Positions 28,701-43,400 of a stretch of DNA of 64,000 nt are shown here, one piece after another. The position numbers and the translations under genes were made by a program. The stretch is from Rhabdophis nuchalis (taxonomy: Eukaryota > Chordata > Lepidosauria > Squamata > Natricidae), in NCBI GenBank assembly GCA_039707465.1, contig CM077658.1, positions 15,072,074-15,136,073 on the forward strand, read 5' to 3'. Positions within the stretch are counted from its first letter, which is position 1. The number at the start of each line of letters is the position of its first letter. The notes below the pieces were generated by a model that saw only the letters and a program-made list of their open reading frames with translations, was not told where the DNA came from and made no database searches.

Positions 28701-31700
28701 TCCAGCGCTTGGACCCTTGAAGAGAACGCAGGGAAAGGACACCCGGAAATTATTAAAACATGCACATTGGCCTTTCATGCACTTGTACAACCTACCAGTG
28801 TGTGTCATTCAGTGCAACAAATAAACTGCACATTCAGTTCATATTCCCTATGCTTACAACCTACGATCATCTTTGGCCCGTTAAGATTCTGATGCTCAAA
28901 CAACCCTTTTTGGGGAAGATAACTTGCAATTGTGATGTTTCAGGAAGCTGATCACCACTTGCAACCTTGCCATCTTCCTACAAGCAAAGTCTATGGGGAA
29001 GTTGGAAGGGAAATTTGCAAATTGCTCTGCTAAGTCTCTCCTGCTTTCTCTCTGCAGCCTCTACCATCCTCCTGCAACTGCATCAGTTCTACCCTGGCCT
29101 TCCACAGCCTGTGGCACTCCACCATCCCCCTGAGCCCTTATCTGGGACTCCTGTACCTCTTAACACTCATCACATTTTGAAGTTATGATCGCAGCTAGAA
29201 CTGTTGTTGCCACATGGTGTGGTCCTTTGGCACTGTGCTTTATGACTTCATTGCTTAGGGACGGCTAAATTAATTTATTTCTACAATGCCCCAGGTACCC
29301 TACCTGTGGAAAGAATTTTCCTCCCGCAGTCCATACACTGCCAGTTTCTCCACCTTGCCAACCGGGGTGCAATTATTAGATTCCTGATAATAATCCTTTA
29401 GCTCCGTCTCAAGAGCTGCGTAGGGATTACCCCATTTCCCTACCATGCGGCCAAAGTAGTTTGTGGCATCCACAATAAAAAGAGGCAGTATCTGAAAATA
29501 GAAAATGCACGTAAAAGTTTCCCGGAAGTCAACAAAGGAAGATTTCTACCAGCAATTATTATTTACTGTAAACCCCCATTAAAAATGCATCTGTTTTAAC
29601 TGTTTTCTCCCTGTTCTTTTTCTTGTGCAAGGATTTCTTTGAGGGGGGGAGGGGAGCTAATACCCAAGGATTAGGAAAACGAAGCGATTCTGCAAGATCT
29701 TCTAAAATAATATAAGACAGGGTGCAGTTGGGGTGACATCCAGCTGCGGAGAGAGGCATAGTGGGATCAAGTGCTTTCGGTGAGAAAGTTGGAACAAGCT
29801 TCCCATTCTGATCCACAAGGCTATTTTAAGCATTTAAAAACTGAAGGTGTTTTACGGACTCACTGTTACAATTCCACCTGTTTGCAGAGCCTCGTTGGCT
29901 GCTTTTGAGGGCACATCAATTTGAAGGTTAATGCGATGGCGATCTGGACAGCGTTTTGTATTTCTGTATGATCGTTAAGGAGACAGAATTAAAATAACGA
30001 ATGAATATTAGGGTAGCAATTCCGAAATATTGCGCTGTTTGGAGCCACAGAATAAAGCAAGCACTTACGGAAAAGGAATCTGTACAATCACTGCTCGCAT
30101 GGAGAACGCAGGGGCAGAAACGTCCACAAAACAATTACTTACAATCGTGTCACTAAAGCCCCACAGATTGCTCTGGTGAAGAAATCAAAGGTTCTGGGAA
30201 TCCCAAATGAGAGCCACAGAGCGTGTCCCTACATTCCGGAACGATTCACTACGAAAGGAATCAAGCAAAAGGCTCCATCACGGTGATCAGAAGTAGCTGC
30301 AACAAATCCATGATTTGATGCTGCTCTTTTCCATTCCTTCACAAGTTGTTTTGATAAAAAGCCAAATTTTATACTTCCTTCCTCTGTTACTTGAATCAGG
30401 TGTTTCACACCATCAAAGGATAATATAATGTGGACAGCAGCCAGAACAATTCTCCGAAACTGCTCCCATTAGATTACCTTCTGTATGTTTTGCTACGTTA
30501 TCCCATCAGAGCAGGAGAACGAGGTAAATGACTGCTGAAACTAATGGTCTTAGCATGCAGAAAGCTTCTTCAGCTGAACTGAAGATAAGACGCTTCTTGG
30601 ATGAGAAGCGAAATGTCTTCAAGGAAAAAATAAAGCCCAGAGGCCTTTCAAAAAAGCACCATATTTGGAATAGAAGAGTATATAAAATATGTCAGTTAAG
30701 GAAAATGGATATCAAGTGATATGGATGTGGTACCTAACACCACGTAAATTAAATCAAGTAGATGGTAAATATACAAATGTTTGTTGGAGGTGCAAGAAAG
30801 AGGTTGGAACATATAAGCGTATGTGGTGGGATTGTGATAGTGCACAAAAAATATGGGGCATGGTGTTTAGAGAAATTAGAGCACTTTTGAATGTAAATTT
30901 AGACACGCCACCGAGAGTTGCATTACTGTTGCTGGTGGAGAAACGGGATATAAATGAAACAAAAAAGGAATTGATTAGAAATTTGATAATGGCAGCAAGA
31001 TTAGTGATGCCTAAATATTGGGAACGAAATTGGGACATTCAAAGAAATGAGTGGTATAATGAAATTTGGAGTATGGCAACAAATGATAAATTAACAATAG
31101 AAATTACATTTTAAAAAGGGATGGTTAAATCAAATAACTATAATGACATATATGTATTTTAAAAAGCACCTTTGGGACAACCTGGATGACCAAGAATCTC
31201 CAAAGACCTAAACATGGCCGTTGGCATTTCCTTACTTGCATATTCCGTAGGATTTAATGGAAGAACATAATGGCTGCCCGCTTCTCTTTTCCTCTTTGGC
31301 TTCCAACACTCCCCTGGTAAAGTTGTACAAGTCAGAGGGGATGAAAGCTTCTGCCCGTTTCAAATATTGCAACACTCCAACTGCATGGCAGGCATTTTTC
31401 TCTGTCAGCAACAAGATAGATTTGGCTTTGCTCTGTTCTTTTCCCAGCGATGGACACTTGGCACGGAAGGAAAACAAAATTTCGGAAGAACAGAAGAAAA
31501 GAGTGTTACATTGTAGGTTGGACAGAAAATTCCAGGCATAAATTGAAAATCTTTTTTTTTTTAAATTAATAAGTAGAATTACTGGTGGAGCGAGAGGCTC
31601 ACTGGCCACTGAAGTGTGTATTAGAGAGAAAAGAGGGAAAGGGCCAGTGAGAACCTTCCTATTTGAAATTGTAGAACTGTGATGTCATGCTGACAAACAA

Positions 31701-34700
31701 TTTATTAGGGTTTACTCAGACCTTTTCTACTGAATTCTGGAAGTTGGCGGACAGGCCATGTAGGCGGGCACCAAAGATTCTTGGAGTTGGTGGAAAGCTG
31801 AAATGAATGACACGGGTTGCGTCCGTAAATTTTACAGCTGCCACGCAGTCATCTGTTAAAACTGGAAACAAAAACCAGAAGATCCACAATGCAAAAGCCT
31901 CTTTTTACTTGCTGTCAAAAATGGAAAAGAAAATCTATATTTCTAGATATGTCTAGCTCACTTTATAATCAGCACAAACCCTACAGGATTCTGTAAACCT
32001 AATTCTAGTAAGGATTCACCTCCTCTCCTGATTCTTAAATTAAAGGAGTGTTCTTGTAGAGTAGCTTTCAGACTACTAGTTAGTTACTAGGGAGGAAAGT
32101 ACAAACCACATCCTTTATAGGCAGGGACTAACCATCTGGAACAGGTAGACAAGATGGGTTGATAGAGGCATCAAGAATAAATACTGTTCTTACTCATTCA
32201 TTTCTTGTTTTTTATTATACGATTAACTCCTACCCTAAGGTTTAACGAGGCGATCATAGTTGATCACAATCGAATTGACGCTGATCTTAATCTAAAATTG
32301 GAAAATCTCTCTATATAAAAATGGATGTTTGTGTGTGTATGTTCTGGAACACCTCAATTTCAACCAAACGTGGTACACAGATGTCTTACTCTCTGGAGAC
32401 AAATACTGTGGGGATAAGACACCCCTAACACTCATCGGGGTGTATGTTCTGTTAAGATGCAGCCTGTTGTGCCTTTAAATGCCTTCTACTGTACTGCCAT
32501 AAAATGGCTTTTATTTTACAACGCAATGGAGTTGCCATGGTAACGGCTTCCCTGTACTCCACAAGGGAGCTCCCTCTGGTAAGGGGGAAAATCCAACATT
32601 AGAAATTACGTTTGGTCAGGACATTTTCCTTCTATAAATAAAGACTTGGGCAACGCCAGATTATTGGCTAGTGCTTTATAAATTAGTCAATTAAACCATA
32701 AGTACAGAGCTAAAGAGTCAATTGTCTTTTGAGAAAGAGCCTAGAGAAGATACTTACCTAATACAACATGGGTTCCAGGGCTGATTGTTTTGTTCCACTC
32801 CTCTACAATATAATCAGAATGAAATCCAATTCCTGGGTTCATTTTCAAGCAAAAGAGTGAAATGCTTTCTACTGCCTGATTGTAAAAATGAGGATGCAAT
32901 CATGTCACATAATATGCAACGTAAGAGAATTTTTGTTATAAGCTTGGTTGACAGAAAATAATTGAGCTTCATTTATTTGGATCAGAGGAGGATGTGAGAG
33001 TCCATCCCTTATTGTTTAGTTATCTATGACCACTCCCTGAACAAACCATGCTTAACATCTTTTCTTAGCTTTGTTTAAATGCGGGGTCTAAAAGCAGGGG
33101 CATCCAACTTTGGCAATTTTTAGGGAAGGAGATACCTTGTATACCATGTCTCTTTCTTCCAGAGAACTTGTAAAAATCAGAGTCTTCTGAGCATCGGCAG
33201 GGGTAAAATCTAACGATTGAAGTAAAGTAGAGATCCGGTCACACTCAAGGCAGAGCTGCACAATCTGAAATTACATATTATTCAAATGTGTTAGAATGGA
33301 AATCGTTCCTCATTTAAAAACGCCTTTGAGCAAGTGATTTAGTCTTGCCAACCTAACCCCATCAGGATTATTTTCTTAGGCAGAAATCCACAATATTTTT
33401 TATACACAGTCAAGGTCCAAAAGATAGAAATCCCCAATGGTTCAGCTGACATTCAATTTGATCCTTTGTTCCGAGGGGACAATGCAGGTAAGTCCTCGAT
33501 TTTAATGACTGCCATTGAGCCCAACATTTCTGCTGATAAGTGAATCATAATATAATGCTTCACTTTTTTATATAAACATAAAAAAGATATTAAAAAACCA
33601 TCTTACCTGTTGCACTTTCCCATATATGGCAGCTTCTTCCATGGAGGTGATTACAATATATGGATCATTCATGAATTCTTTTGTTAAAACCTCTACGTTT
33701 TTGTCCCAGTGGTTTCCAACAGCAACGATCTGCTGAGGTGCAAACTCCCTTTCTTCAGCGCTCAAGTTCGATTTGTAGTATTGCAAAATAGTAAGCATCT
33801 GTAAACAGGGATTAAAGCTTTGTCGTTATCTTCCGCCTTTCCAAGAGAATTGCTATGCAGGAGATTTATGAATCGAAATGACAGGACAAGAAAGTAACTT
33901 CTTACTAAATGCTCTTTTGAAATGAATTAGGATTCTGGTCTATGTATTGTTAGAGCCATACGTGTTCTGTTTTTCTTTCCATTCCATTCCATCCCATCAA
34001 GTTCAACCTCTCTGCGCCCCAATGAAATGTTTTATTTATAGGGAGTAGCATAAAAGCACAGCTGATCTTTTTTTGGGAGGGGGGCACAGGAGAAAAATAT
34101 TTTCTTCCACTTAAGAGCTGTGGGGGCAGAGTGGTTAGAGTGCAGTACTGCTGGCTACTTCTGCTGACTGCTGCATGCCAGCAGTTCAAATCTCACCAGG
34201 CTCAGGGTTGACTCAGCCTTCCATCCTTCAGAGGTGGGAATAATGAGGACCCAGATTGTTGGGGGCCAATAGGCTGACTTTATAAATTGCTTAGAGAGGG
34301 CTGTAAAGCACTGTGAAACGGTATACAAGTCTAAGTGCTCTTGCTATTATTCCTTCATCAGAGGCCCAAAAGTGCTTTCGAGCCCAAACTCACCTGCTCC
34401 TTGGCATCAGAGAACAATACATCAACTTCATCAAACACCAAATGACACAATCTAAGGAAGAGTAAACTATGATGCTCGAGCAGGCGCAAAAAGCTAGGTG
34501 GGGTTGTTACCATGATTTCACCTGTCAAATGAAAAGGAACGCATCACTGGTACGAGCTCATTGGCTTCAAAAGCTAAACAAAACATGATTAACAATGGCT
34601 CAAATACACTGACACTAACAGGCACCTCTGAAAGGCACTCTAGCCTAGAGAAAATGGGAAATCTGAGGTAATTTGTTATTTTTATGGCTTATAGTTATGT

Positions 34701-37347
34701 CTTGAAGGTGGCGCAGTGGTTAGCATGCAGTTCTGCAAGCTACTTCAGTTGACTGCTAGCTGCAGTTCGGCAGTTCGATTCTCACCAGGCTCAAGGCTGA
34801 CTGAGCCTTCCATCCTTCCAAGATGGGTAAAATGAGGACCCAGATTGTTGGGGGCAAGAGGCTGACTCTGTAGGCCGCTTAGAGAGGGCTGTGAAAGCGG
34901 TATATAAGTCTAAGAGTTATGCTTTTACAAACCTCGTTACTAAAACGAAGAAAGCTTTCATTTATTTTGGCTATTGATATGGATAATCCTCAATTTACCA
35001 CTACAAGGGGAGCCCAAAGTTTCTGTTGCTAAGCAAGAGAGTTGTTGAGCAAGTTTTGCCTCTAATTTTACCTTAACGTGAATCACTGGCGGCTGTTAAG
35101 TTATTAACACGGTTGCTAAGCAAATCTGACTTTGCTTGTCAGGTCACAAAAGGGGAATCACATGACCCTGGGATGTGCAACCATCATAAATATGAGCCAA
35201 TTGCCAAACATCACATGACCTTGGGGATGCTGCAATGGTCGTAAGCGTGAAAAACAGGCGTAAGTCACTTTATTCAGTGACGTTGCAACTTTGAATGGTG
35301 ACTCAATAAACTACTGTAAGTCGACGACTGTCTGTAGTTACAGTTAAAACATTTTAAGAGGCAGCAGGGTTATTCTAAAATTTTACGCCTCATGCTTGGG
35401 ATTGCCTTTACATTTTTGTCCTGACTTTATCTGCTCATTCCTTCCCGTGGGCAATACAATTAATCAAGTTTTGCTTACATCCTCTTGGAATTCTTACACT
35501 CTTGATTTCTTCCTTATTCATTCCCAGGAAAAGCAACATTGGGTGGAGAAGCCTGGAGCAATGGCTGTACATTTTCAGGAGCTCAAATACCAGTTCTGCT
35601 TTCTTCTGGCCAGGGCATATGATTAATGCTACTGGCTACATATGCAAAACATTATACAGAGATGGATCAGACATATGTAGATCATACCTCTTAAATAGTA
35701 AGTTGATTAGCCATTACAAACAATACAAACTTGTGCAGAGATCCCAACATTTTACAATGAGTTAAGAGTAACGCTGCATGTTTTTTTTTTAATTTATTGC
35801 TATCTTTAAATCACTACCACCTTTCCAAAATCATGTTTCCTTCTATACAAAGAATCTATATATATAAAAGCATGTGTGTGCGCGTTCCAACATAACTCTG
35901 GAATGCCTTGAGCAATTTCAACCAAACTTGGTACATACTGTAGATGACTTACTCTCTGGAAACAAATACTCTGGGGGTAAGACACCCCTAACACCCCTTG
36001 GGGCAGTGTTCGGTTAAGATACAGCCTGTTGTGTCTTAAAATGGCTTCTACTGTACAGCACAGTGGAGTTGCCATGGTAATGGCTTCACAGTACTCCACA
36101 AAGGGGCTCTCTCTGGTAAGGGGGAAAATCCAACATTAGAAATTACATTTAGTCCAGACATTTCCCTCCCATAAAAAAATATCTGGGCAACAACGGGTTA
36201 TCAACTAATTTCATTTTTTAAAAATGAAATGCAACAGAACTAGGAACAATAATAACCTAACTGTAGCCCATTTTAAGTACTTGTCAGTAGTTAAGGCAAT
36301 TGTGAAGCATTAATTGAATATTCCACTTACGCCATTTCTAGCTGATAACGATATGTAGCAAATTCTTGACTGCAAAAATGAAATGATTGGCAGAAGATAT
36401 GAAAGTGGGTTACTTTCGGAAGAGATAATAAGTGAATCATATCCACGTGCTATTGCAGGCCAGGAATAAGACTGTACATGATTAGGTCCTTGGAATTGCT
36501 TTCTTAAAAGCTCCTTTCAGAAAAGAAACACAGAATAATTGGTTAGAGTTAGATTTTGCTTGCAAGAAACAGAACAGAATAAGAACACTTCATTTGACCA
36601 AGTGTAATTAGGCATACTTTTAGAAGGCTCCTGGAAGATCTCCCAAGTTTTAAAACTTCTCAGAGAAAGTCCAAAGTTAGGGTACTTTCAATACATAATT
36701 ATTTTTTCCTTAAAATATTTTTGCCCTACAGATGATATTGTATCTTCTTTCAGAACATATTTATTTTTAGTTTTATAATGTGAAGCTTAAATGGTTACAT
36801 CTATCTATGCAAAATGCAATTACGTATATAACTGGTAGGGTAAAGCAGTTCAACTGTTGGATTGGGGTCACGGCCAAGATCTCAGTCAATGAATAAATAT
36901 TCAGCTTTTCAGTTGGATGCTTTGTTTTGCTGATGTGGGGAGGCGCAGAAAAGACCAACTTTATTTAGATGATTTCATGGATGAGTAACAAACGCTGCTC
37001 ATAAACTAGGTTACCTTCCGCCGGGCTTTGAAGACCCATTTATTTCGTGCGGCCGGCCTGGCGTAGTTTTTAACTTGCTTTTAGATAGAGTTTTTATCAA
37101 CATTTGAAAATTAGGCGTACTGTTTAATACTTTTTTAATAGCATTTTACTTGTTTTTATATTAATTTTATACTAACTGACTTTTACTGTCGCCTGTACAC
37201 CGCCCTGAGTCCCGCTGGGGAGAAGGTGCGGTATAAAAATTCAATAAATTCAAATTCAAAATTCATACAGGAAATTTTCTCTGGTGCAGCTCTCAATATA
37301 CTTGCAAAGCAACAGAGTAATAACAATCATAATAATGATTATATAGT

Positions 37348-37430
<83 letters not shown>

Positions 37431-40400
37431 TTGGATTTATACCCCGCCCTTCTCCAAATGGACTCAGGGCGGCGGACAAGAAACTCAACATACAGAACAT
37501 ATAAACATTTTTTTTTTAAACTTCATCCACTAAGTGCCTGTGTTCAAATCGAATTAAAATCCCCATTTTATAACTGGCGGTGTTGGGGGCTGCGCGAGGC
37601 CGGCTAGTTGAAAAAGATGTGTCTTCAGACACTTGCGGAAGAGGCGGAGGTCAAGAATGGTACGGAGTTCAGGAGGCAGGTCGTTCCAAAGGGCTGGTCC
37701 TGCCACAGAGAAGGCTCTCCCCCTGGGTGCCGCCAGTCGGCATTGCCCGACCGACGGCACCCTGAGGAGGCCCTCTCTGTGGGAGCGTATCGGTCCAAGG
37801 GATGTATGGGGCAGGAGGTGGTCTTGCATATAACTTGCATATAATAAGAGGGAGTAGTAGAAAAGAAGAGAAGGATAATACTACTACAGTCACACAACAT
37901 TGGTAAACCTACTTGGACATAGAACAATACCATGAGGATTAGGTGTTCAGCAGAGTCATGCCACAAGGAAAAAACCTGTCCCTGTGTCCAGTTGTTTTGG
38001 CCTGCAATGCCCTATAGTGCTGTCTTGAGGGGAGGAGTTGAAACAATTTACATCCAGGATGTGAGGGGTCTGTTGGTATTTTCTCAGCCCTCTTTCTGGC
38101 TCATGAAGAGTACAGATCCTCAATGGAAAGCAGTCTGGTTGCAATTTTTTTTTGGACGGTCTATACCTATCTTGTTTGGCTGCTGTACCAAACCACACAG
38201 TTTTTGAAGTATAGGTGACAGACTCCATAATTCCTCTGCAGGAGTGTTTATTAGCAGCTCTTTGGCCAGTCTGAACTTCCTATGCTGAAGTCGGAAGAAC
38301 GTTCTTTGTTGTGTCTTTTTAATGATGGTTCTAAGTCTGGTGTCCATTTCAAATCCTGGGAGATTGTAGAACCCCCAAATTTGAAGGACTTGTTCCTCTG
38401 CCTCGCAGCTGTCTAGCTCCCTCTCTGCCTCTGAGGCAGAACCCTCATCTGAGCTTTCCTCAGCCCCCAGGGCTAGCCCATGTTCCTCCCCAACCTCCTC
38501 ACTGTCCAACTCAGTTGCCAGCTCTGTTGGCTGCAGGCGGGCCACAACAGGCATGACCAAAAACATCACCTTGTGCTTTTGTGCCCTATGGTAAATTATA
38601 TCCTATTGAAGATTATAAATACTACCTGTTTTAAAGCTGGATACAGTGGTGCGGTTTCAAGAGATGAACACGGTTCTATTTTATTACTCAGCACAACAGG
38701 AAGACATGTAGTGATATTCAGCTTAAGTTCCTAAAAAGAAACCAATGAAAGACTAAAAGGCCATATGCAACTTTTTTAGTGTTCAATCTGACACAAATGT
38801 TTTCTACCTTGTTTCGTTTATTTTTCTTCATAAAATAAACAAAAGCACCCAAGAAATGAAGGCAAATATACATGTCTCAGGATAATTGGATCCTGCAACA
38901 GCCAAGAAACTTCTAAGAATGTGCAAATTTGAAGCTTCATTGCCTTTATTAAAACATTTCTCATTTCAGAAAGAAATTAATTTGTTCACACACATTAAAA
39001 CATTAAAAGTTAATCTACTTGTTGCTTCAATTACCTCAGTTTCTTGCCCAATGGCAATTTTCAGACGATCAGGGTTTAAAAACTGTAGAAGCCTGAAAAC
39101 ACACAAGTTGACTTTTCAAGTATCTGTTAAAAGTTCATTCATCCAGCCTTTGTTTTTCTCTAAGCTTTACCAAGACTTGAGGGCCAAATATGCAACATTC
39201 TGCTGTTTTAGGTTGAAGGATTAACATTTCCTGGTTCATTTACTTAACGAATTTTGGCCCCAAATCCAAATCCCAAATTAGAATGTTTCTTTTAAACTAA
39301 TGCTAGATGCTATAAACAGATTTATTCAGCTATTAAAACACATCCAGTCCCTTGACAATGTAACTTTTTTTGTTTACCACATTTAATTCCTTATATTAAA
39401 AAGTTTCGTTCCATCATGGTAGGAACTGAACTGCTGTTTAGCAACTACGTATATTGTTTGAAATAAACAGGACATGGATCACCCCATGGCTTGAGGATTA
39501 ACCACAACACTCCAGTTTAGTATATACTTTTCCAGTAGTTTAATATCTGGAAAATATAATTAACAAAGGTATTGAGCAACTCACCATTAAGAAGCATGTT
39601 TATTTTTATTTTTTTTAAACTGCTAAGTTTTCCATTTTTTTCATGGATAAATTTTACTATTTCTCTTTGATTTTGGAAAGGCTCAAGAAGCATTTGTATG
39701 CCTTCTGGATGCTTTCTGAGGATCTTCAAGGAATAATTCAGAGAAAAGGGGGTACCTTTTCCCAAGTGTAATGGAGTACAAAATATTGCTTTTCTGAAAT
39801 TCAGGGAGCTCAATTTTTTTGGGGGAAGCATGTTGTATCATTGTGGTCAAGATTGTCCTGTTGTGGGAAAATTAAGAATTGCTGGCAATCACACATTTCA
39901 GCTAAATATTAAGGCCAGCTCAAACTAGAGCCTCCTTGTTTGTAATAACAAGCCAGCTTGGTTTTTCGAAAAAGATGCGTTACCAACAATGTCCTTTCCT
40001 GAAACACACAGAATCAGACCTATTTCAAGGAAGAGCTGTAAATGCACCTGCCTGTTCTTTACACAAACCATATTAATTGCTTGGACTTCATAAATATTGG
40101 CTGTCATGATGAGAAAAAGCTTACTTCAACCCAAGGTTCTCTTTGTGGAGATGGTTCTCCTCTTCCTGGATTTTGGTACTTGTCTTAGGGAAGTTGCTAA
40201 AATGAAGCACAACTGTTTGAGAAAATCTTAGCAAGATCTGTAAACGTAACGGCTGAGAGATTGCACACAAGAATCAGGAATCTTTCTAAATTCTGAGAGT
40301 CTTATTCTCCCTGAAAAACAGCATGGGGAGAAGTGGGAATGTGTCCTCTGCTACAAGGTTGAGTTTGGGGTTTTTGGGGACAGGGGGGGCGATCCCAGCT

Positions 40401-43400
40401 AATTATGAAAAATACAAATAGAAACAGACCTGGGTATTTTACAGCTGCTGGGCCAAATCTGGCCATTTGGTTGCCTGGACGATGTGAGGGCAATTGGAAA
40501 TTTTAAACCAAATCCTGGAGCAGCCTCAGGAGATGGCAGAGGCAGTCACTCTGTGAGAGGACATGGGCTCGGCCACCCGCCACCACCTTGGTTGAAGCAG
40601 GGCCTTGTGGGCAAGTGGCCTCCACAGCCCTCCAAAAACAGCCCTGGTTACTCATTCATTTTGCTCTAGAATTTCAACCAACTATTTTCTATGGTTTTAA
40701 AAGAAAAGAAAATAGTATCTTACCAGTAGTGAAACAGAAACGAAATACAAAAATTTAAAATATACCTGACTGTTTGCATGTCTGTTGGTACAGAAAAAGT
40801 TATTCCTTGCTTCAAAGTGGGAACAGGCACCATTCTATCCTAAGCAGGAAGATAAAAGGAATCTTACATTTTTATGCAGGACTTTACAAAAAGGGCCATG
40901 TCTATGTTTTTTAACTGAATGAATTTCACTACAGAATAAAAAGCAAGATACTTGGTATCATATTTATCCAAAGCAGCTAAATACTAGATATGTACTATCA
41001 CCTCCTGCTTAATCTGTACATGTTTATTTAGAATAAACCATTCAAATTTTGAATGGACCTTATGCCTGAAATTTAAAAACCAAGAAAAAAAAAGGATGTA
41101 TTTAGTACTTACGGGCTGCTTTGTTTTATCTAAGTTAGTTTCTGGGAAGTGTGTAAACTCTGCTTTCTCAGAATTATCACAAATAAGAGCAGCACCTAAA
41201 GAAAAATACAAGTGACTTTTTACTTAAACACTTAAAATACATCTTCTGAACGCCATGCCCTGGAAATAAAATAATAAAAAAATTAAAATGAAGTACAGTT
41301 TTCATTTATATAAATACCCATCTCATATAGGGACTATGGGTGGGCTACTGCGGGTAAAAACAATACAAAATATAGAATACAGCGCACTCAGAACATTGGA
41401 GTAGCCTGCTAGCCCATTTCTGGTAGTTGGGCCATCCTGCGACTAGTGTGCAGGCAGAGTGTGTTCCAGAAGAGGCTTCATCTCAGCTGCTCTCGCCACT
41501 GACCTAGTCCTTGAGGGACTGATTTCTCATGCTCACCCATCTCAGAAATCTTAGATTCTCGCAGCAACGTCGGCCACAGCAGCATTGCAGGATTCTTCTC
41601 CTCTGAAAGACATCTGGCACCTTCTGAACCTCGTTTCTGGTTTGTTTTACCGAGTTCATAGCAAGCAAAGTTCTTCGCAACAAGATCATCGTTCACACAC
41701 ACCTGGGACAAAAAGCAATGTTTTGCATATGAAGGTTAAAGAGGATAAATTAAAATACACCAGCGTTTTCAAGGTTATAGATTAGAAATGACACAGTTAA
41801 GTAATGAGGCATTTCTAGCGTTTAAGGAGTTTTGTCAAAATAGAAATATCACATTAAGAGCCACAGAAAAGGGCACTGCAATATTATTAATTGAAACTGT
41901 ATTAATTGTCCTCTAGTTGTTTTAACACTACAGCTGTGGGTCTCTGTATGAAGAACTTTGATCTCAATTCACAGAGCAATGATAAGTAATGCAATTCTAT
42001 TCGAATACTGCAGCAGAAACCTGACTATAAGCACGGCATGGAAAAGTGTATCGTTTTCTACTCCGCTGCACAGGATTAACATGGCCAGCAAGCCAACACT
42101 CAATTTAAAAGATAGTATGCAATTTGTAAATATTACCTTTTCACCATTTATTGTGACATAAAGATAGACAGCAAAATTATCCTCTTCAACTGCACATAAC
42201 TTGGCCTCCACTTGAGTGGCCGCTGTGATTAAAATGAGTCTTATTAGATTACCATAGAAGTAGGTTTTTTCCACAAAGAATTAACAGTTCTTTATACTGG
42301 ACATTGACCAAAGTAGAAGTGGTTTGCGACTTACAACTGACCTTTTATTAGCGAACATTTGCAGTTATGATGGCATTGAAACAAGTGTTTTATGACTTCA
42401 AAGAAAAACCAGAAAGTCTAGTTGCCTCTTGAAATAGAATATTTGGGACATTTGCTTGCTTAGATTTAAAAAGAGGAATGGCCGTTGCTACGAAGATGAA
42501 TTCTACCCAACTCTCAATTTACAAATTTAAGTCTCCTAAATCCATTATTTCAGGACAATTTTATAAAATAGACTTGTCACATAACTGAAATTATACAAGA
42601 GGCTATTCTAGTTTTTCTTTACCATTCAGGAGTTTTTGGAAGTACTGGATAGCTGCATCATCCCATGTATTAGCAGACCTAGAAAGAAACATATGAGGCT
42701 TTTTAAATGTATTATACTACAGCAAAATAAACAGGAAACATTCAAAACTCCAGCAAATGGCATTTCTGCAAGCAGGTATAAAACAATAACATTCTGTTGA
42801 CTGTAAAGTTATTTTTTACTGCTTTGTTTTTCATCCCACCTTTATTATTTTTATAAACAATTCAAGGCAATAAAGATACCTAATACTCTTCGTCCTATTT
42901 TCCCCACAACCACCACCCTGTGAGGAGAATTTGGCTGAGAGAAAGGGACTGGCCCAAAGTCACCCAGCAGTTATGCAGAAAAGATCCTCTCTGAAGTTAG
43001 TGAAAGGACTTCTTAGAATATTTTACATCATCTCTCAGCAGCCATACTTACACTATCTCTGCACTGTCATTCTGATAGTTGACACGTAGTGTAACTGGTT
43101 TGACACAGTACAACCTAAACTTTGTAGCTCTGTAAGGCAGTCTCATAAATGATTTTACGGCCACACAGATCCTGAAAGAAAATAGGTTTCACAACAGATA
43201 AATCTCTACCAATAATTTTCATAGATTTAGTGTTCGAAACTGCAGATTATAACTTCGGTTTACAAAAAAGTGCTGCTGCTTTATAACCAAAACCAGATAT
43301 TGACCTGAAAGTGAGCATAAATTTATATTCTTCAGACCCTTCTGAAAATCTATTTCTGTTCCCATTACTTAAATTTACAAGGCAGTCAACCCAAGTTTTC

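Noticed and set aside
30069..30172. A 104-base minus-strand open stretch with splice-like ends (GTAAGTGC donor, CACCAG acceptor) encoding [12 protein letters not shown]
   Set aside because: Placed between the flanking TDRD12 exons it shifts the frame and hits a stop. The flanking exons join directly to complete the CCCH motif (GICK/NTKRC).
30689..31114. 141-codon frame as an unknown gene
   Set aside because: Cys-rich and Trp motifs match an L1 ORF2 C-terminus and the piece is bounded by a 10-bp target duplication.
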